From: Rhodospirillales bacterium
GTDB taxonomy: Bacteria > Pseudomonadota > Alphaproteobacteria > Rhodospirillales_A > Casp-alpha2
Assembly (NCBI GenBank): GCA_016763915.1
Contig: JAESSX010000122.1
Span: 1 to 7,176 of the forward strand
Reading direction: 5' to 3'
Length of the DNA stretch: 7,176 nucleotides
Below the pieces are notes generated by a model, which saw only the letters and a program-made list of their open reading frames with translations, ran no database searches and had not been told where the DNA came from. The position numbers were made by a program, and so were the translations under genes. Within the stretch, counting starts at the first letter, position 1, and every line of letters starts with the position of its first letter. Of this stretch, positions 1-6,010 are shown piece by piece.

Positions 1-23
1 AACACGATGGCGACCCCAAAACG

Positions 24-30
24 AAGGAAG
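24..30 (+). promoter_or_regulatory. Shine-Dalgarno of tldD
   Basis: AAGGAAG lies five bases before the ATG at 36 and supports that start. The preceding bases 1-23 hold no stop in any forward frame. They could be the tail of an upstream gene: the frame starting at base 1 ends in a TGA at 37-39 that overlaps the tldD ATG. The stretch is too short to say more. Confidence 0.65.
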
Positions 31-35
31 TTTTT

Positions 36-1466
36 ATGACCGACCTTGCCGTCACCGATGAGCTGTTCTTTTCGCGCGCCGGGCTGGACAGAACGCGTGT
101 TCAGAGCCTGGTCGACGATGCCCTGAAAGGGACCGACGATGGCGAATTGTTCCTGGAATACCGCCAATCGGAAAGCCTCGTGTTCGACGATGGCCAGGTC
201 AAAAGTGCCGCCTTCGATACCTCGCAAGGCTTTGGCCTGCGCGCCATTTCCGGTGAGGTCACGGGCTATTCGCAAGCCTCGGACCTGAGCGAAGACGCCA
301 TTCGGCGTGCCGGGGAAACGGTCAAAACCATCCGCACCGGCAAGGGCGGCACCTTCGCAGCCCCCCCCGGCACCAACCAGGGTTTTTACCGGGACGACAA
401 CCCGCTGGCGCTGGTGGATTTCGAGACCAAGGTGAAACTCCTGACCGACATGGACGCCTATGCCCGCGGCAAGGACGAACGGGTGGCCCAGGTAACGGCG
501 TCGCTGTCCGGCAACTGGCAGGCCATCGAGATTATTCGGGCGGGCGGCCAGAGAGCCGCCGATATCCGCCCCCTGGTTCGGCTGAATGTTTCCGTGGTGG
601 TTGAAAAGGACGGTCGCATGGAAGCCGGTTCGCACGGCACCGGCGGGCGCGTCCCCTACGATCAATACCTCAACGAGGCAACCTGGAAAGCGGAGGTCGA
701 CGAAGCCTTGCGCCAGGCCCTGGTGAACCTGGAGTCGGTTCCCGCCCCGGCCGGCGAAATGCCCGTGGTGCTGGGTCCCGGCTGGCCCGGAATCCTGCTG
801 CATGAAGCCATTGGCCATGGCTTGGAAGGCGACTTCAACCGCAAGAAGACATCGGCCTTTGCCGGGCTTCTGGGCGAACGGGTCGCTGCCCCCGGCGTCA
901 CCGTTATCGACGACGGCACCCTTGATGATCGGCGCGGGTCGCTAAGCATCGACGACGAAGGCACCCCCACCGAACGCACCGTCCTGATCGAAGACGGCAT
1001 CCTGAAAGGGTATATGCAGGATCGCATGAACGCGCGCCTGATGGGGGCACCCTGCACCGGCAACGGACGCCGGGAAAGTTATGCCCATGCCCCGATCCCC
1101 CGGATGACCAACACCTATATGCTGGCCGGGGACCACGATCCGGAAGAAATTCTGAAATCCGCCGGCAACGGCATCTATGCCGTCAGCTTCGGGGGCGGGC
1201 AGGTCGATATCACGTCGGGGAAATTCGTCTTTACCTGTACCGAGGCCTACCGCATCGAAAACGGCAGGAAAGGCGCCCCGGTCAAAGGTGCTACATTGAT
1301 CGGCAACGGCCCCGACGTGCTGACCCGTGTTTCCATGATCGGCAACGACATGGAACTGGATCCCGGCATCGGCACCTGCGGCAAGGATGGCCAGGGCGTG
1401 CCCGTCGGCGTCGGCCAGCCGACCATCAAAATCGATAACCTGACCGTCGGCGGCACCGAAGTCTAA
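36..1466 (+). CDS. tldD: TldD metalloprotease subunit
   Basis: Predicted zinc metalloprotease TldD, 476 residues, the usual family length. In characterised members TldD pairs with TldE (PmbA) as a cytoplasmic heterodimer that degrades unfolded peptides and takes part in maturing peptides such as microcin B17 and in CcdA turnover. No pmbA lies in this window. The N-terminal domain carries the typical GFGLRAISGE stretch (residues 65-74). The metal-binding HEAIGH motif is at 256-261, and the family's GTCGKDGQ segment with the probable third ligand Cys448 is at 446-453, so the active site looks intact. The ATG is preceded by a good Shine-Dalgarno, AAGGAAG at 24-30, and the N-terminus matches the family. 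The reading frame is open upstream to the window edge, so a longer form cannot be formally excluded. The final Val codon and TAA stop lie inside the first copy of a 50-bp tandem repeat. A run of eight C occurs at 361-368. Confidence 0.96.
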   Translation: MTDLAVTDELFFSRAGLDRTRVQSLVDDALKGTDDGELFLEYRQSESLVFDDGQVKSAAFDTSQGFGLRAISGEVTGYSQASDLSEDAIRRAGETVKTIRTGKGGTFAAPPGTNQGFYRDDNPLALVDFETKVKLLTDMDAYARGKDERVAQVTASLSGNWQAIEIIRAGGQRAADIRPLVRLNVSVVVEKDGRMEAGSHGTGGRVPYDQYLNEATWKAEVDEALRQALVNLESVPAPAGEMPVVLGPGWPGILLHEAIGHGLEGDFNRKKTSAFAGLLGERVAAPGVTVIDDGTLDDRRGSLSIDDEGTPTERTVLIEDGILKGYMQDRMNARLMGAPCTGNGRRESYAHAPIPRMTNTYMLAGDHDPEEILKSAGNGIYAVSFGGGQVDITSGKFVFTCTEAYRIENGRKGAPVKGATLIGNGPDVLTRVSMIGNDMELDPGIGTCGKDGQGVPVGVGQPTIKIDNLTVGGTEV

Positions 1467-1567
1467 AGCAAATCCCGAGCGAATGACCTCATTCGCGACG
1501 ACGAATTTGCGTCTAAAGCAAATCCCGAGCGAATGATCTCATTCGCGACGACGAATTTGCGTCTAAA
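1461..1567. repeat. Two-copy 50-bp tandem repeat with hairpin potential
   Basis: Positions 1461-1510 and 1511-1560 are the same 50-bp unit with a single difference (C at 1487, T at 1537). The first seven bases, GTCTAAA, appear a third time at 1561-1567. Each unit is an imperfect inverted repeat. An outer 6-bp arm GCAAAT/ATTTGC (1468-1473 with 1505-1510) and an inner 8-bp arm GCGAATGA/TCATTCGC (1479-1486 with 1489-1496) are separated by an asymmetric internal loop of 5 and 8 bases. The second copy has the same arms 50 bases further on. The repeat sits between the convergent genes tldD and gshA, and its first five bases are tldD coding sequence and stop. There is no U tract directly after the stem, so it is not a classical terminator. 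A REP-like or other dispersed intergenic element, or a 3'-end-stabilising structure, is possible but inferred. Confidence 0.9.
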
Positions 1568-1575
1568 ATAAAGAC

Positions 1576-2943
1576 CTAGTAGGCATATTCCTGAAAAACC
1601 GGGGCAACATCGCCTTGCCAGCGGCCTTCGTAAGCCGCCAGCAATTCATCGGCCGGGGTCAAGCCGGAATGGGCGGTCTGGAACAGGGGCTTGAGGAAAT
1701 GGGTTTCATCCATACCCAGGCTGTCGATGCGTTGCCGGTTATGGAGTCCCTTGTGCGCGATTTGCAAGGCATCGAGGGCGATTTCCTTGACGGTCCGGTT
1801 GCGAAACGGTGTCTTCAGCGCCCGTCGGGGCACCTCGTCCCTGAGCGCCTGTAATTCCTCGATGGACCAGTCCTTGACCAGGTCCCAGACGGCGTCGCGG
1901 GCGTCGGCGTCATACAGCAGGCCGACCCAGAACGCCGGAAGGGCGCACAGGCGGCTCCATGGTCCACCATCGGCCCCCCGCATTTCCAGAAACTGCTTCA
2001 GGCGGACCTCGGGAAAGGCCGTGCTCATATGGTCGGTCCAGTCACTCATGCGCGGCTTCTCGCCAGGCAACGCCGGCAGTTTTCCGTCCATGAAATCCCG
2101 GAACGATTGACCCGAAGCGTCGATATATTTGCCATCGCGGTAGACGAAATACATCGGCATATCGAGCAGATAGTCGACATAGCGTTCAAACCCGAAACCG
2201 TCTTCAAAGACAAATCCCAGCATCCCGCTGCGGTCGGGGTCGGTATCGGTCCAGATGTGGCTACGATAAGAAAGGAACCCGGACGGCTTACCCTGTTTGA
2301 ACGGCGAGTTGGCCCAAAGCGCCGTCGCCACCGGCTGCAGGGCCAGCGAGATCCGGTACATCCGGACCATATCGGCTTCGGACGCAAAATCCAGGTTGAC
2401 CTGCACGGTACAGGTTGCCTGCATCATTTCCAGACCCATGCTGCCTTTTTTCGGCATGTAATCGCGCATGATCTTGTAGCGGCCCTTGGGCATCCACGGC
2501 ATATCCGAAGCGGTCCCTTGGGGGTGATAGCCGAGACCGATAAAGCCGAGGTTCAGTTCGCGGGCGATGGCTTTGACCTGTTGCAAATGGATGGTGACTT
2601 CGTCGCAGGTCTGGTGGATGGTCTCCACCGTCGCGCCGGACAATTCCAACTGGCCGGCCGGTTCCAGGCTGATGAAGCTGCCATCCGGTTTGGAAAGGGC
2701 AATCGGATTTCCGTCTTCCAGCACCGGGGTCCAATCGAAACGGGTCAGGCCCTCCAGAAGCGCGCGCACACCGGCGGGGCCTTCGTATTCCAGGGAGCTG
2801 AGGTCGGCCAGATGATAGGCGAATTTCTCATGCTCGGTGCCGATGCGCCAATCTTCTTCCGGCTTGCTCCCGGCCTCCAGATATTCGACCAGGGGCGTTT
2901 TGCCCTCGATGGGGGCCAGGGCGGATGACGTATCGGCGTTCAT
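1576..2943 (-). CDS. gshA: Glutamate-cysteine ligase, plant/proteobacterial type
   Basis: ATP-dependent glutamate-cysteine ligase (gamma-glutamylcysteine synthetase), 455 residues. It makes gamma-glutamylcysteine, the first and usually rate-limiting step of glutathione synthesis in the cytoplasm. The sequence fits the GCS2-like class found in plants and alphaproteobacteria rather than the E. coli GshA class. Diagnostic stretches are IGTEHEKF (34-41), the [12 protein letters not shown] strand (92-103) that forms part of the glutamate/ATP site in this fold, and the conserved segment from [16 protein letters not shown] (159-174) into [11 protein letters not shown] (176-186). The ATG at 2943 follows rsmE by 17 bases, with a modest GAGA Shine-Dalgarno at 2949-2952, so the two are probably co-transcribed. 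The gene converges with tldD and ends eight bases beyond the tandem repeat. No truncation or missing motif is apparent. Glutathione synthetase (gshB) is not in the window. Confidence 0.95.
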   Translation of the reverse strand: MNADTSSALAPIEGKTPLVEYLEAGSKPEEDWRIGTEHEKFAYHLADLSSLEYEGPAGVRALLEGLTRFDWTPVLEDGNPIALSKPDGSFISLEPAGQLELSGATVETIHQTCDEVTIHLQQVKAIARELNLGFIGLGYHPQGTASDMPWMPKGRYKIMRDYMPKKGSMGLEMMQATCTVQVNLDFASEADMVRMYRISLALQPVATALWANSPFKQGKPSGFLSYRSHIWTDTDPDRSGMLGFVFEDGFGFERYVDYLLDMPMYFVYRDGKYIDASGQSFRDFMDGKLPALPGEKPRMSDWTDHMSTAFPEVRLKQFLEMRGADGGPWSRLCALPAFWVGLLYDADARDAVWDLVKDWSIEELQALRDEVPRRALKTPFRNRTVKEIALDALQIAHKGLHNRQRIDSLGMDETHFLKPLFQTAHSGLTPADELLAAYEGRWQGDVAPVFQEYAY

Positions 2944-2960
2944 AGGATTCTCATTTCAAA

Positions 2961-3719
2961 TTAATTTAAGTCACAACCGATGACGGCCTGCCAACAAGCC
3001 AGGGCCGCCAGGGCTGCCGTTTCAGCGCGAAGGATTCGCGGCCCAAGATCCAGACCGGTAACAAAAACCAGTTTTTCCAGAGCGTCAAGCTCGCCGGCGT
3101 CGAAACCGCCTTCGGGTCCGATCAGAAAACCACAATCCCGAGACAATCCGCCGGCGCCGTCCCGCAAGTCCTCCAACGCCCCGGCAATGGGACAGCCCGC
3201 CCCACGTTCGTCGAGCACGAAAAGCCGTCTGTCCTTCGGCCAGCCAGCCGTCAATTCTTCCAGAGTTTCCGGCTCGGCGATCTCGGGCACGGTTAAACGG
3301 CGGCATTGTTCCGCAGCCTCGATGGCGTGTGCGCGCATGCGCTCGATATTGATGCGGGTAGAATTGGTATGCCGGGTGAACACCGGGCAAAGACGCAACG
3401 CTCCCAATTCCGTCGCCTTTTCGACGATAAAATCCGTCCGCGCCTTTTTCACCGGCGCGAATGCCAGCCATGGACCCGGCTCAGACGCCTGGGCCCGGAC
3501 TTGGCGCTCCACCGTCACCGAACATTTTTTTTTGGCCGCGGTTTCAACAACGCCGGACCATTCGCCGTCCCGCCCGTTGAATAGAAAAAGGCCGTCCCCG
3601 GCCTTCCGGCGCATGACATGGGACAAATAATGCGCCTGGGACGGAGCCAGGTGAAGGTCCGCCCCCGGAACAAGAGCGGCCTCGACAAACAGGCGGGGGG
3701 TTGAGTTTGACTGGGTCAT
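2961..3719 (-). CDS. rsmE: 16S rRNA m3U1498 methyltransferase RsmE
   Basis: RsmE, a SPOUT-class methyltransferase that uses S-adenosylmethionine to methylate N3 of U1498 in 16S rRNA. With the start chosen here it has 252 residues, normal for the family. The N-terminal PUA-like RNA-binding part begins with PRLFVE and includes HYLSHVMRRKAGD (about 30-42). The C-terminal trefoil-knot part shows IGPEGGF (200-206) and LGPRILRAETAALAAL (225-240), the SAM-binding signature. The frame is open to a GTG at 3740, seven codons further upstream. I prefer the ATG at 3719 because homologues begin close to the RLFVE motif and because a -10-like box at 3744-3749 would start transcription near the GTG. Neither start has a strong Shine-Dalgarno. 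gshA follows after 17 bases. A run of nine A in the coding strand (3525-3533, encoding consecutive Lys) is a possible slippage site. Confidence 0.94.
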   Translation of the reverse strand: MTQSNSTPRLFVEAALVPGADLHLAPSQAHYLSHVMRRKAGDGLFLFNGRDGEWSGVVETAAKKKCSVTVERQVRAQASEPGPWLAFAPVKKARTDFIVEKATELGALRLCPVFTRHTNSTRINIERMRAHAIEAAEQCRRLTVPEIAEPETLEELTAGWPKDRRLFVLDERGAGCPIAGALEDLRDGAGGLSRDCGFLIGPEGGFDAGELDALEKLVFVTGLDLGPRILRAETAALAALACWQAVIGCDLN

Positions 3720-3743
3720 GTTTAAAAAATCATCTTTCACAGC

Positions 3744-3749
3744 GTTATA
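3744..3749 (-). promoter_or_regulatory. Possible -10 box for rsmE-gshA
   Basis: On the minus strand this reads TATAAC, close to the TATAAT consensus. Transcription would begin around 3737, about 18 bases before the preferred rsmE ATG. No convincing -35 element is visible at the right distance, so this is only a candidate placed by position in a divergent intergenic region. Confidence 0.3.
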
Positions 3750-3773
3750 TCATTAACGGAGGACCGTTTCGGG

Positions 3774-3779
3774 TATAGT
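3774..3779 (+). promoter_or_regulatory. Possible -10 box for ubiA
   Basis: TATAGT resembles a sigma70-type -10 box and ends seven bases before the ubiA ATG at 3787. A start at the usual distance would fall at or next to the A of the ATG, giving a leaderless message. There is no Shine-Dalgarno at a normal distance; the only purine-rich site, GGAGGA at 3758-3763, is 23 bases away. No good -35 hexamer is recognisable. Confidence 0.3.
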
Positions 3780-3786
3780 TTTCACC

Positions 3787-4707
3787 ATGACTGAGACTTC
3801 CGATAATTTCACCACGGACATTCCCCGGAAAAACTGGATCGACCGTTTCGCGCCATCGAACACCCGGCCTTATCTGCGCCTGGCCCGGGCCGACCGGCCC
3901 ATCGGGAGCTGGCTGTTGCTGTTGCCCTGCTGGTGGAGCGTGGCGATGGCGACCCCGGTCTGGCCCGATGTGAAAATGCTCGCCCTGTTCGCCATCGGCG
4001 CCATGGTCATGCGGGGCGCCGGATGCACGATCAACGACATCATTGATCGGAAAATCGACGCCCAGGTCGCCCGCACCGCCAGCCGGCCCATCGCCAGCGG
4101 TGAGGTCAGTGTTTTCAAGGCTCTTGTTTTCCTTGGCCTGCAGTTGTTGTTGGGGCTGGTCGTTCTGTTGCAGTTTAACACCTTCGCCGTAACGCTGGGG
4201 GTTGGCTCGCTGGTCCTGATCGCCCTCTATCCGTTCATGAAACGGATCACCTACTGGCCGCAATTGTTTCTGGGCTTTACCTTCAACTGGGGTGCGCTGC
4301 TGGGCTGGGCCGCGGTTACGGGAACCCTGGCCCTGCCGGCGGTCATTCTTTATGCGGCGGGAATTTTCTGGACCCTGGGATACGACACCATTTACGCCCA
4401 TCAGGACAAGGAAGACGATATCCTGATCGGAGTGAAATCGACGGCCCTGAAATTCGGCGCCGCAACGAAGCCGTGGATGTTCGGGTTTTACGGCGCCACC
4501 GCGGGTCTGATGGGGTGGGCCGGATTTCTCGCCGGGCTCGGTTGGCCGTTCCATCTAAGCCTGGGCGTTGGGGCCTTGCATCTGGTTTGGCAGATCAAAA
4601 GCCTCGATATCACCGACCCCAAAAACTGCTTGTCCCGGTTCAAGTCAAATCGGGACTTTGGCCTTATTGTGCTGGCTGGAATCATCGCCGCCCAGACGGC
4701 CGGCTAG
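3787..4707 (+). CDS. ubiA: 4-hydroxybenzoate polyprenyltransferase UbiA
   Basis: Integral membrane prenyltransferase, 306 residues, that joins a polyprenyl diphosphate tail to 4-hydroxybenzoate, the membrane-committing step of ubiquinone synthesis. Both aspartate-rich motifs that bind Mg-diphosphate are present: NDIIDRKID at 83-91, and the YAHQDKEDD region at 203-211 preceded by D200. Most of the rest is hydrophobic helix, for example around 42-58, 62-78, 111-129, 134-150, 184-198 and 235-252, consistent with the multi-helix UbiA fold. LRLARADRPIGSWLLLLP (30-47) is the typical N-terminal signature of the 4-hydroxybenzoate subfamily, which argues against heme O or chlorophyll synthase paralogues. 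The ATG lacks a nearby Shine-Dalgarno, and the in-frame sequence upstream offers no ATG, GTG or TTG before a stop at 3754-3756. The gene diverges from rsmE and its stop overlaps that of the next gene. Confidence 0.95.
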   Translation: MTETSDNFTTDIPRKNWIDRFAPSNTRPYLRLARADRPIGSWLLLLPCWWSVAMATPVWPDVKMLALFAIGAMVMRGAGCTINDIIDRKIDAQVARTASRPIASGEVSVFKALVFLGLQLLLGLVVLLQFNTFAVTLGVGSLVLIALYPFMKRITYWPQLFLGFTFNWGALLGWAAVTGTLALPAVILYAAGIFWTLGYDTIYAHQDKEDDILIGVKSTALKFGAATKPWMFGFYGATAGLMGWAGFLAGLGWPFHLSLGVGALHLVWQIKSLDITDPKNCLSRFKSNRDFGLIVLAGIIAAQTAG

Positions 4708-5195
4708 GGGTCCTTCGCGCTCCGGCAGGGGGGCGGTTCCTGCCCCGAAATGTAATACACCACTTCGGAATAAATCTTGAAACCTGGACCGGCGGAACAC
4801 GGCATCGGCGCAGAGGTTTGTGGATCGTAGCTGATGTTCGTCAAGGCCAAGGTATACAGCACCATCGCCGCCGCCATAGCGCCGAGATACAGCCGTCCGT
4901 GCCGGGGCAGGGGTTGCCGTTTTCGGTATTTCATGACCCCCAGTTCGACCGCATTAAGACGGCCTTCCGTGGCGCGCGAATTCACCTCCCGGGCCAGGTG
5001 ACGCACCCAATGGGGCACGGTTTGCTGAAACATATAAGTAACGAAAACGTTTTCCAGCATACGGGCATCAGGTTCGCAGCCTGTCCAGCACTTGTATGCG
5101 AAGCGGAAAAAATCGTATTCCGTCAGGCCCAATGCCTCGGCGGCGCGGATAACCCTGCCGAGGTCGGAACGGGTTTGAGAGCGGTTGGGGCGCAT
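4704..5195 (-). CDS. Hypothetical single-pass membrane protein
   Basis: Not recognised as a named family. With the start chosen here it has 163 residues. The first ~100 are hydrophilic and probably helical, including TEYDFFRFAYKCWTGC (25-40, two Cys four apart) and VPHWVRHLAREV (60-71). A basic stretch KYRKRQPLPRHGR (89-101) precedes one clear membrane helix at about 102-119. The C-terminal ~44 residues are Pro-rich and contain two Cys (133 and 157). By the positive-inside rule the N-terminal part is cytoplasmic and the tail periplasmic, where the two Cys could pair; this is inference. The ATG at 5195 has a good GGAG seven bases upstream. Longer options are an ATG at 5234 and a TTG at 5261, the latter directly adjoining the preceding gene's stop. 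The stop shares CTAG with the ubiA stop. It is probably the last gene of an operon with the two genes upstream. Confidence 0.72.
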   Translation of the reverse strand: MRPNRSQTRSDLGRVIRAAEALGLTEYDFFRFAYKCWTGCEPDARMLENVFVTYMFQQTVPHWVRHLAREVNSRATEGRLNAVELGVMKYRKRQPLPRHGRLYLGAMAAAMVLYTLALTNISYDPQTSAPMPCSAGPGFKIYSEVVYYISGQEPPPCRSAKDP

Positions 5196-5202
5196 GGCGC
5201 AA

Positions 5203-5206
5203 CTCC
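5203..5206 (-). promoter_or_regulatory. Shine-Dalgarno deciding the start of the membrane protein gene
   Basis: GGAG on the minus strand, seven bases before the ATG at 5195. It favours that ATG over the upstream ATG at 5234, which has a weaker AGGA about ten bases away, and over the TTG at 5261. Confidence 0.5.
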
Positions 5207-5261
5207 GGACACCGGAAGTTCCCCCTCTTTCCATTAAGACATAGTCCTGTTCCGGGACCAA

Positions 5262-5993
5262 TCATAGACTGATCGGTGTGAACCCCGGATAATCGAAGGG
5301 CCGGCTGTCGGCCATCATCTTTTCGGTTCTGGCGTGGCGGACTTCGGGATTCGTAATAGCGTCGCCGATAAAATCGTCGATATTCCGGCCAGGATCCGTG
5401 CGGTCCCGGACATGTCCCTGGATTTCCTCCTGGCAAAGGGACGGCCAGCGCCGGCCTTCGGCCATGATTTCGCTGAGGGCGATAGGGCAGCCGTCCCGGA
5501 CCAGCGCCCCCCGGCGGCTGCAATAAACGAAGGCCGAGGTCAGGGTCCGCCCCCGATCAAGCCACAGTTCGACCCCCTCCAGAAGGCCGAAATGGTAATT
5601 GCCGCTACGGACTTCAGTTTCATGCATGCGGGCTTCCTCGTCCGGCGTCAGCCAATTGACGAAAAGCGTCACCACCGTGCCCGGCGAATGCGCAAGCGTC
5701 GCCGGGATGGATCCATACGACGCCACATGGGGCGAATAAACCACATCGAAATCAGCCAGCCGCGCCCGGATGACCGGAATCGGTCCGCCGTCGGGATCGT
5801 TGAATTTGCGCAGCAACTGCTCGGGCGACTGGTTGGACCCGACGGCCAACACCGGGCGGCGGCCGCAAACATCCGGCAAAGGATCATTGGCCGCCAGTTC
5901 CCGGTGCGACCCGTTGACAACGATATAAGACCGCGAAGGGATCGCGTAGGGATAGGATTTAGCGCGCTGCAAAGGGTGTGGATCTGGCGGCAT
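5262..5993 (-). CDS. Gamma-glutamylcyclotransferase-like protein
   Basis: A 243-residue protein whose central part resembles the gamma-glutamylcyclotransferase (GGCT/AIG2-like) fold. The visible marks, in order, are a strand ending in VLAVGSN (48-54), comparable to the YGSN substrate loop; a RARLADFDVVYS strand (76-87); GSIPATLAHSPG (94-105); and LTPDEEARMHETEVRSGNYHFG (115-136), comparable to the family's catalytic-glutamate helix with E127 or E125 as candidate and Y133 following. Known members release 5-oxoproline from gamma-glutamyl dipeptides or glutathione, or act on gamma-glutamylamines. The substrate here is unknown and enzymatic activity is inferred. The N-terminal ~45 residues and the C-terminal part (CSRRGALVRDGCPIALSE, then a charged region) are not standard GGCT. 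The ATG at 5993 is preferred; a TTG at 6014 would overlap the previous stop as TTGA. Neither has a well-spaced Shine-Dalgarno, so translational coupling to the HD-GYP gene 17 bases upstream is plausible. Confidence 0.75.
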   Translation of the reverse strand: MPPDPHPLQRAKSYPYAIPSRSYIVVNGSHRELAANDPLPDVCGRRPVLAVGSNQSPEQLLRKFNDPDGGPIPVIRARLADFDVVYSPHVASYGSIPATLAHSPGTVVTLFVNWLTPDEEARMHETEVRSGNYHFGLLEGVELWLDRGRTLTSAFVYCSRRGALVRDGCPIALSEIMAEGRRWPSLCQEEIQGHVRDRTDPGRNIDDFIGDAITNPEVRHARTEKMMADSRPFDYPGFTPISL

Positions 5994-6010
5994 GACACAA
6001 GCCCGGAGAT

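Noticed and set aside
1461..1560. CRISPR-like or rho-independent terminator reading of the tandem repeat
   Set aside because: There are no spacers between units and only two copies, so it is not CRISPR. No U tract follows the stems directly, so it is not a classical intrinsic terminator, although a role at 3' ends is not excluded.
2029..2928. 299-codon forward open frame opposite gshA
   Set aside because: It lies wholly antisense to a gene with clear GshA motifs. Its translation is His/Arg/Gly-rich with no recognisable domain, as expected for a shadow frame in GC-rich DNA.
3720..3740. GTG start for rsmE at 3740
   Set aside because: It adds seven residues ahead of the family's N-terminus and lies at or before the likely transcription start; the ATG at 3719 is more probable. 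The evidence is not decisive.
3758..3763. GGAGGA as Shine-Dalgarno for ubiA
   Set aside because: It is 23 bases from the ATG, and the in-frame sequence between them has no ATG, GTG or TTG start.
3745..4554. 269-codon reverse open frame opposite ubiA
   Set aside because: The translation is low-complexity (Gln, Gly, Pro, Arg-rich) and antisense to a well-supported UbiA.
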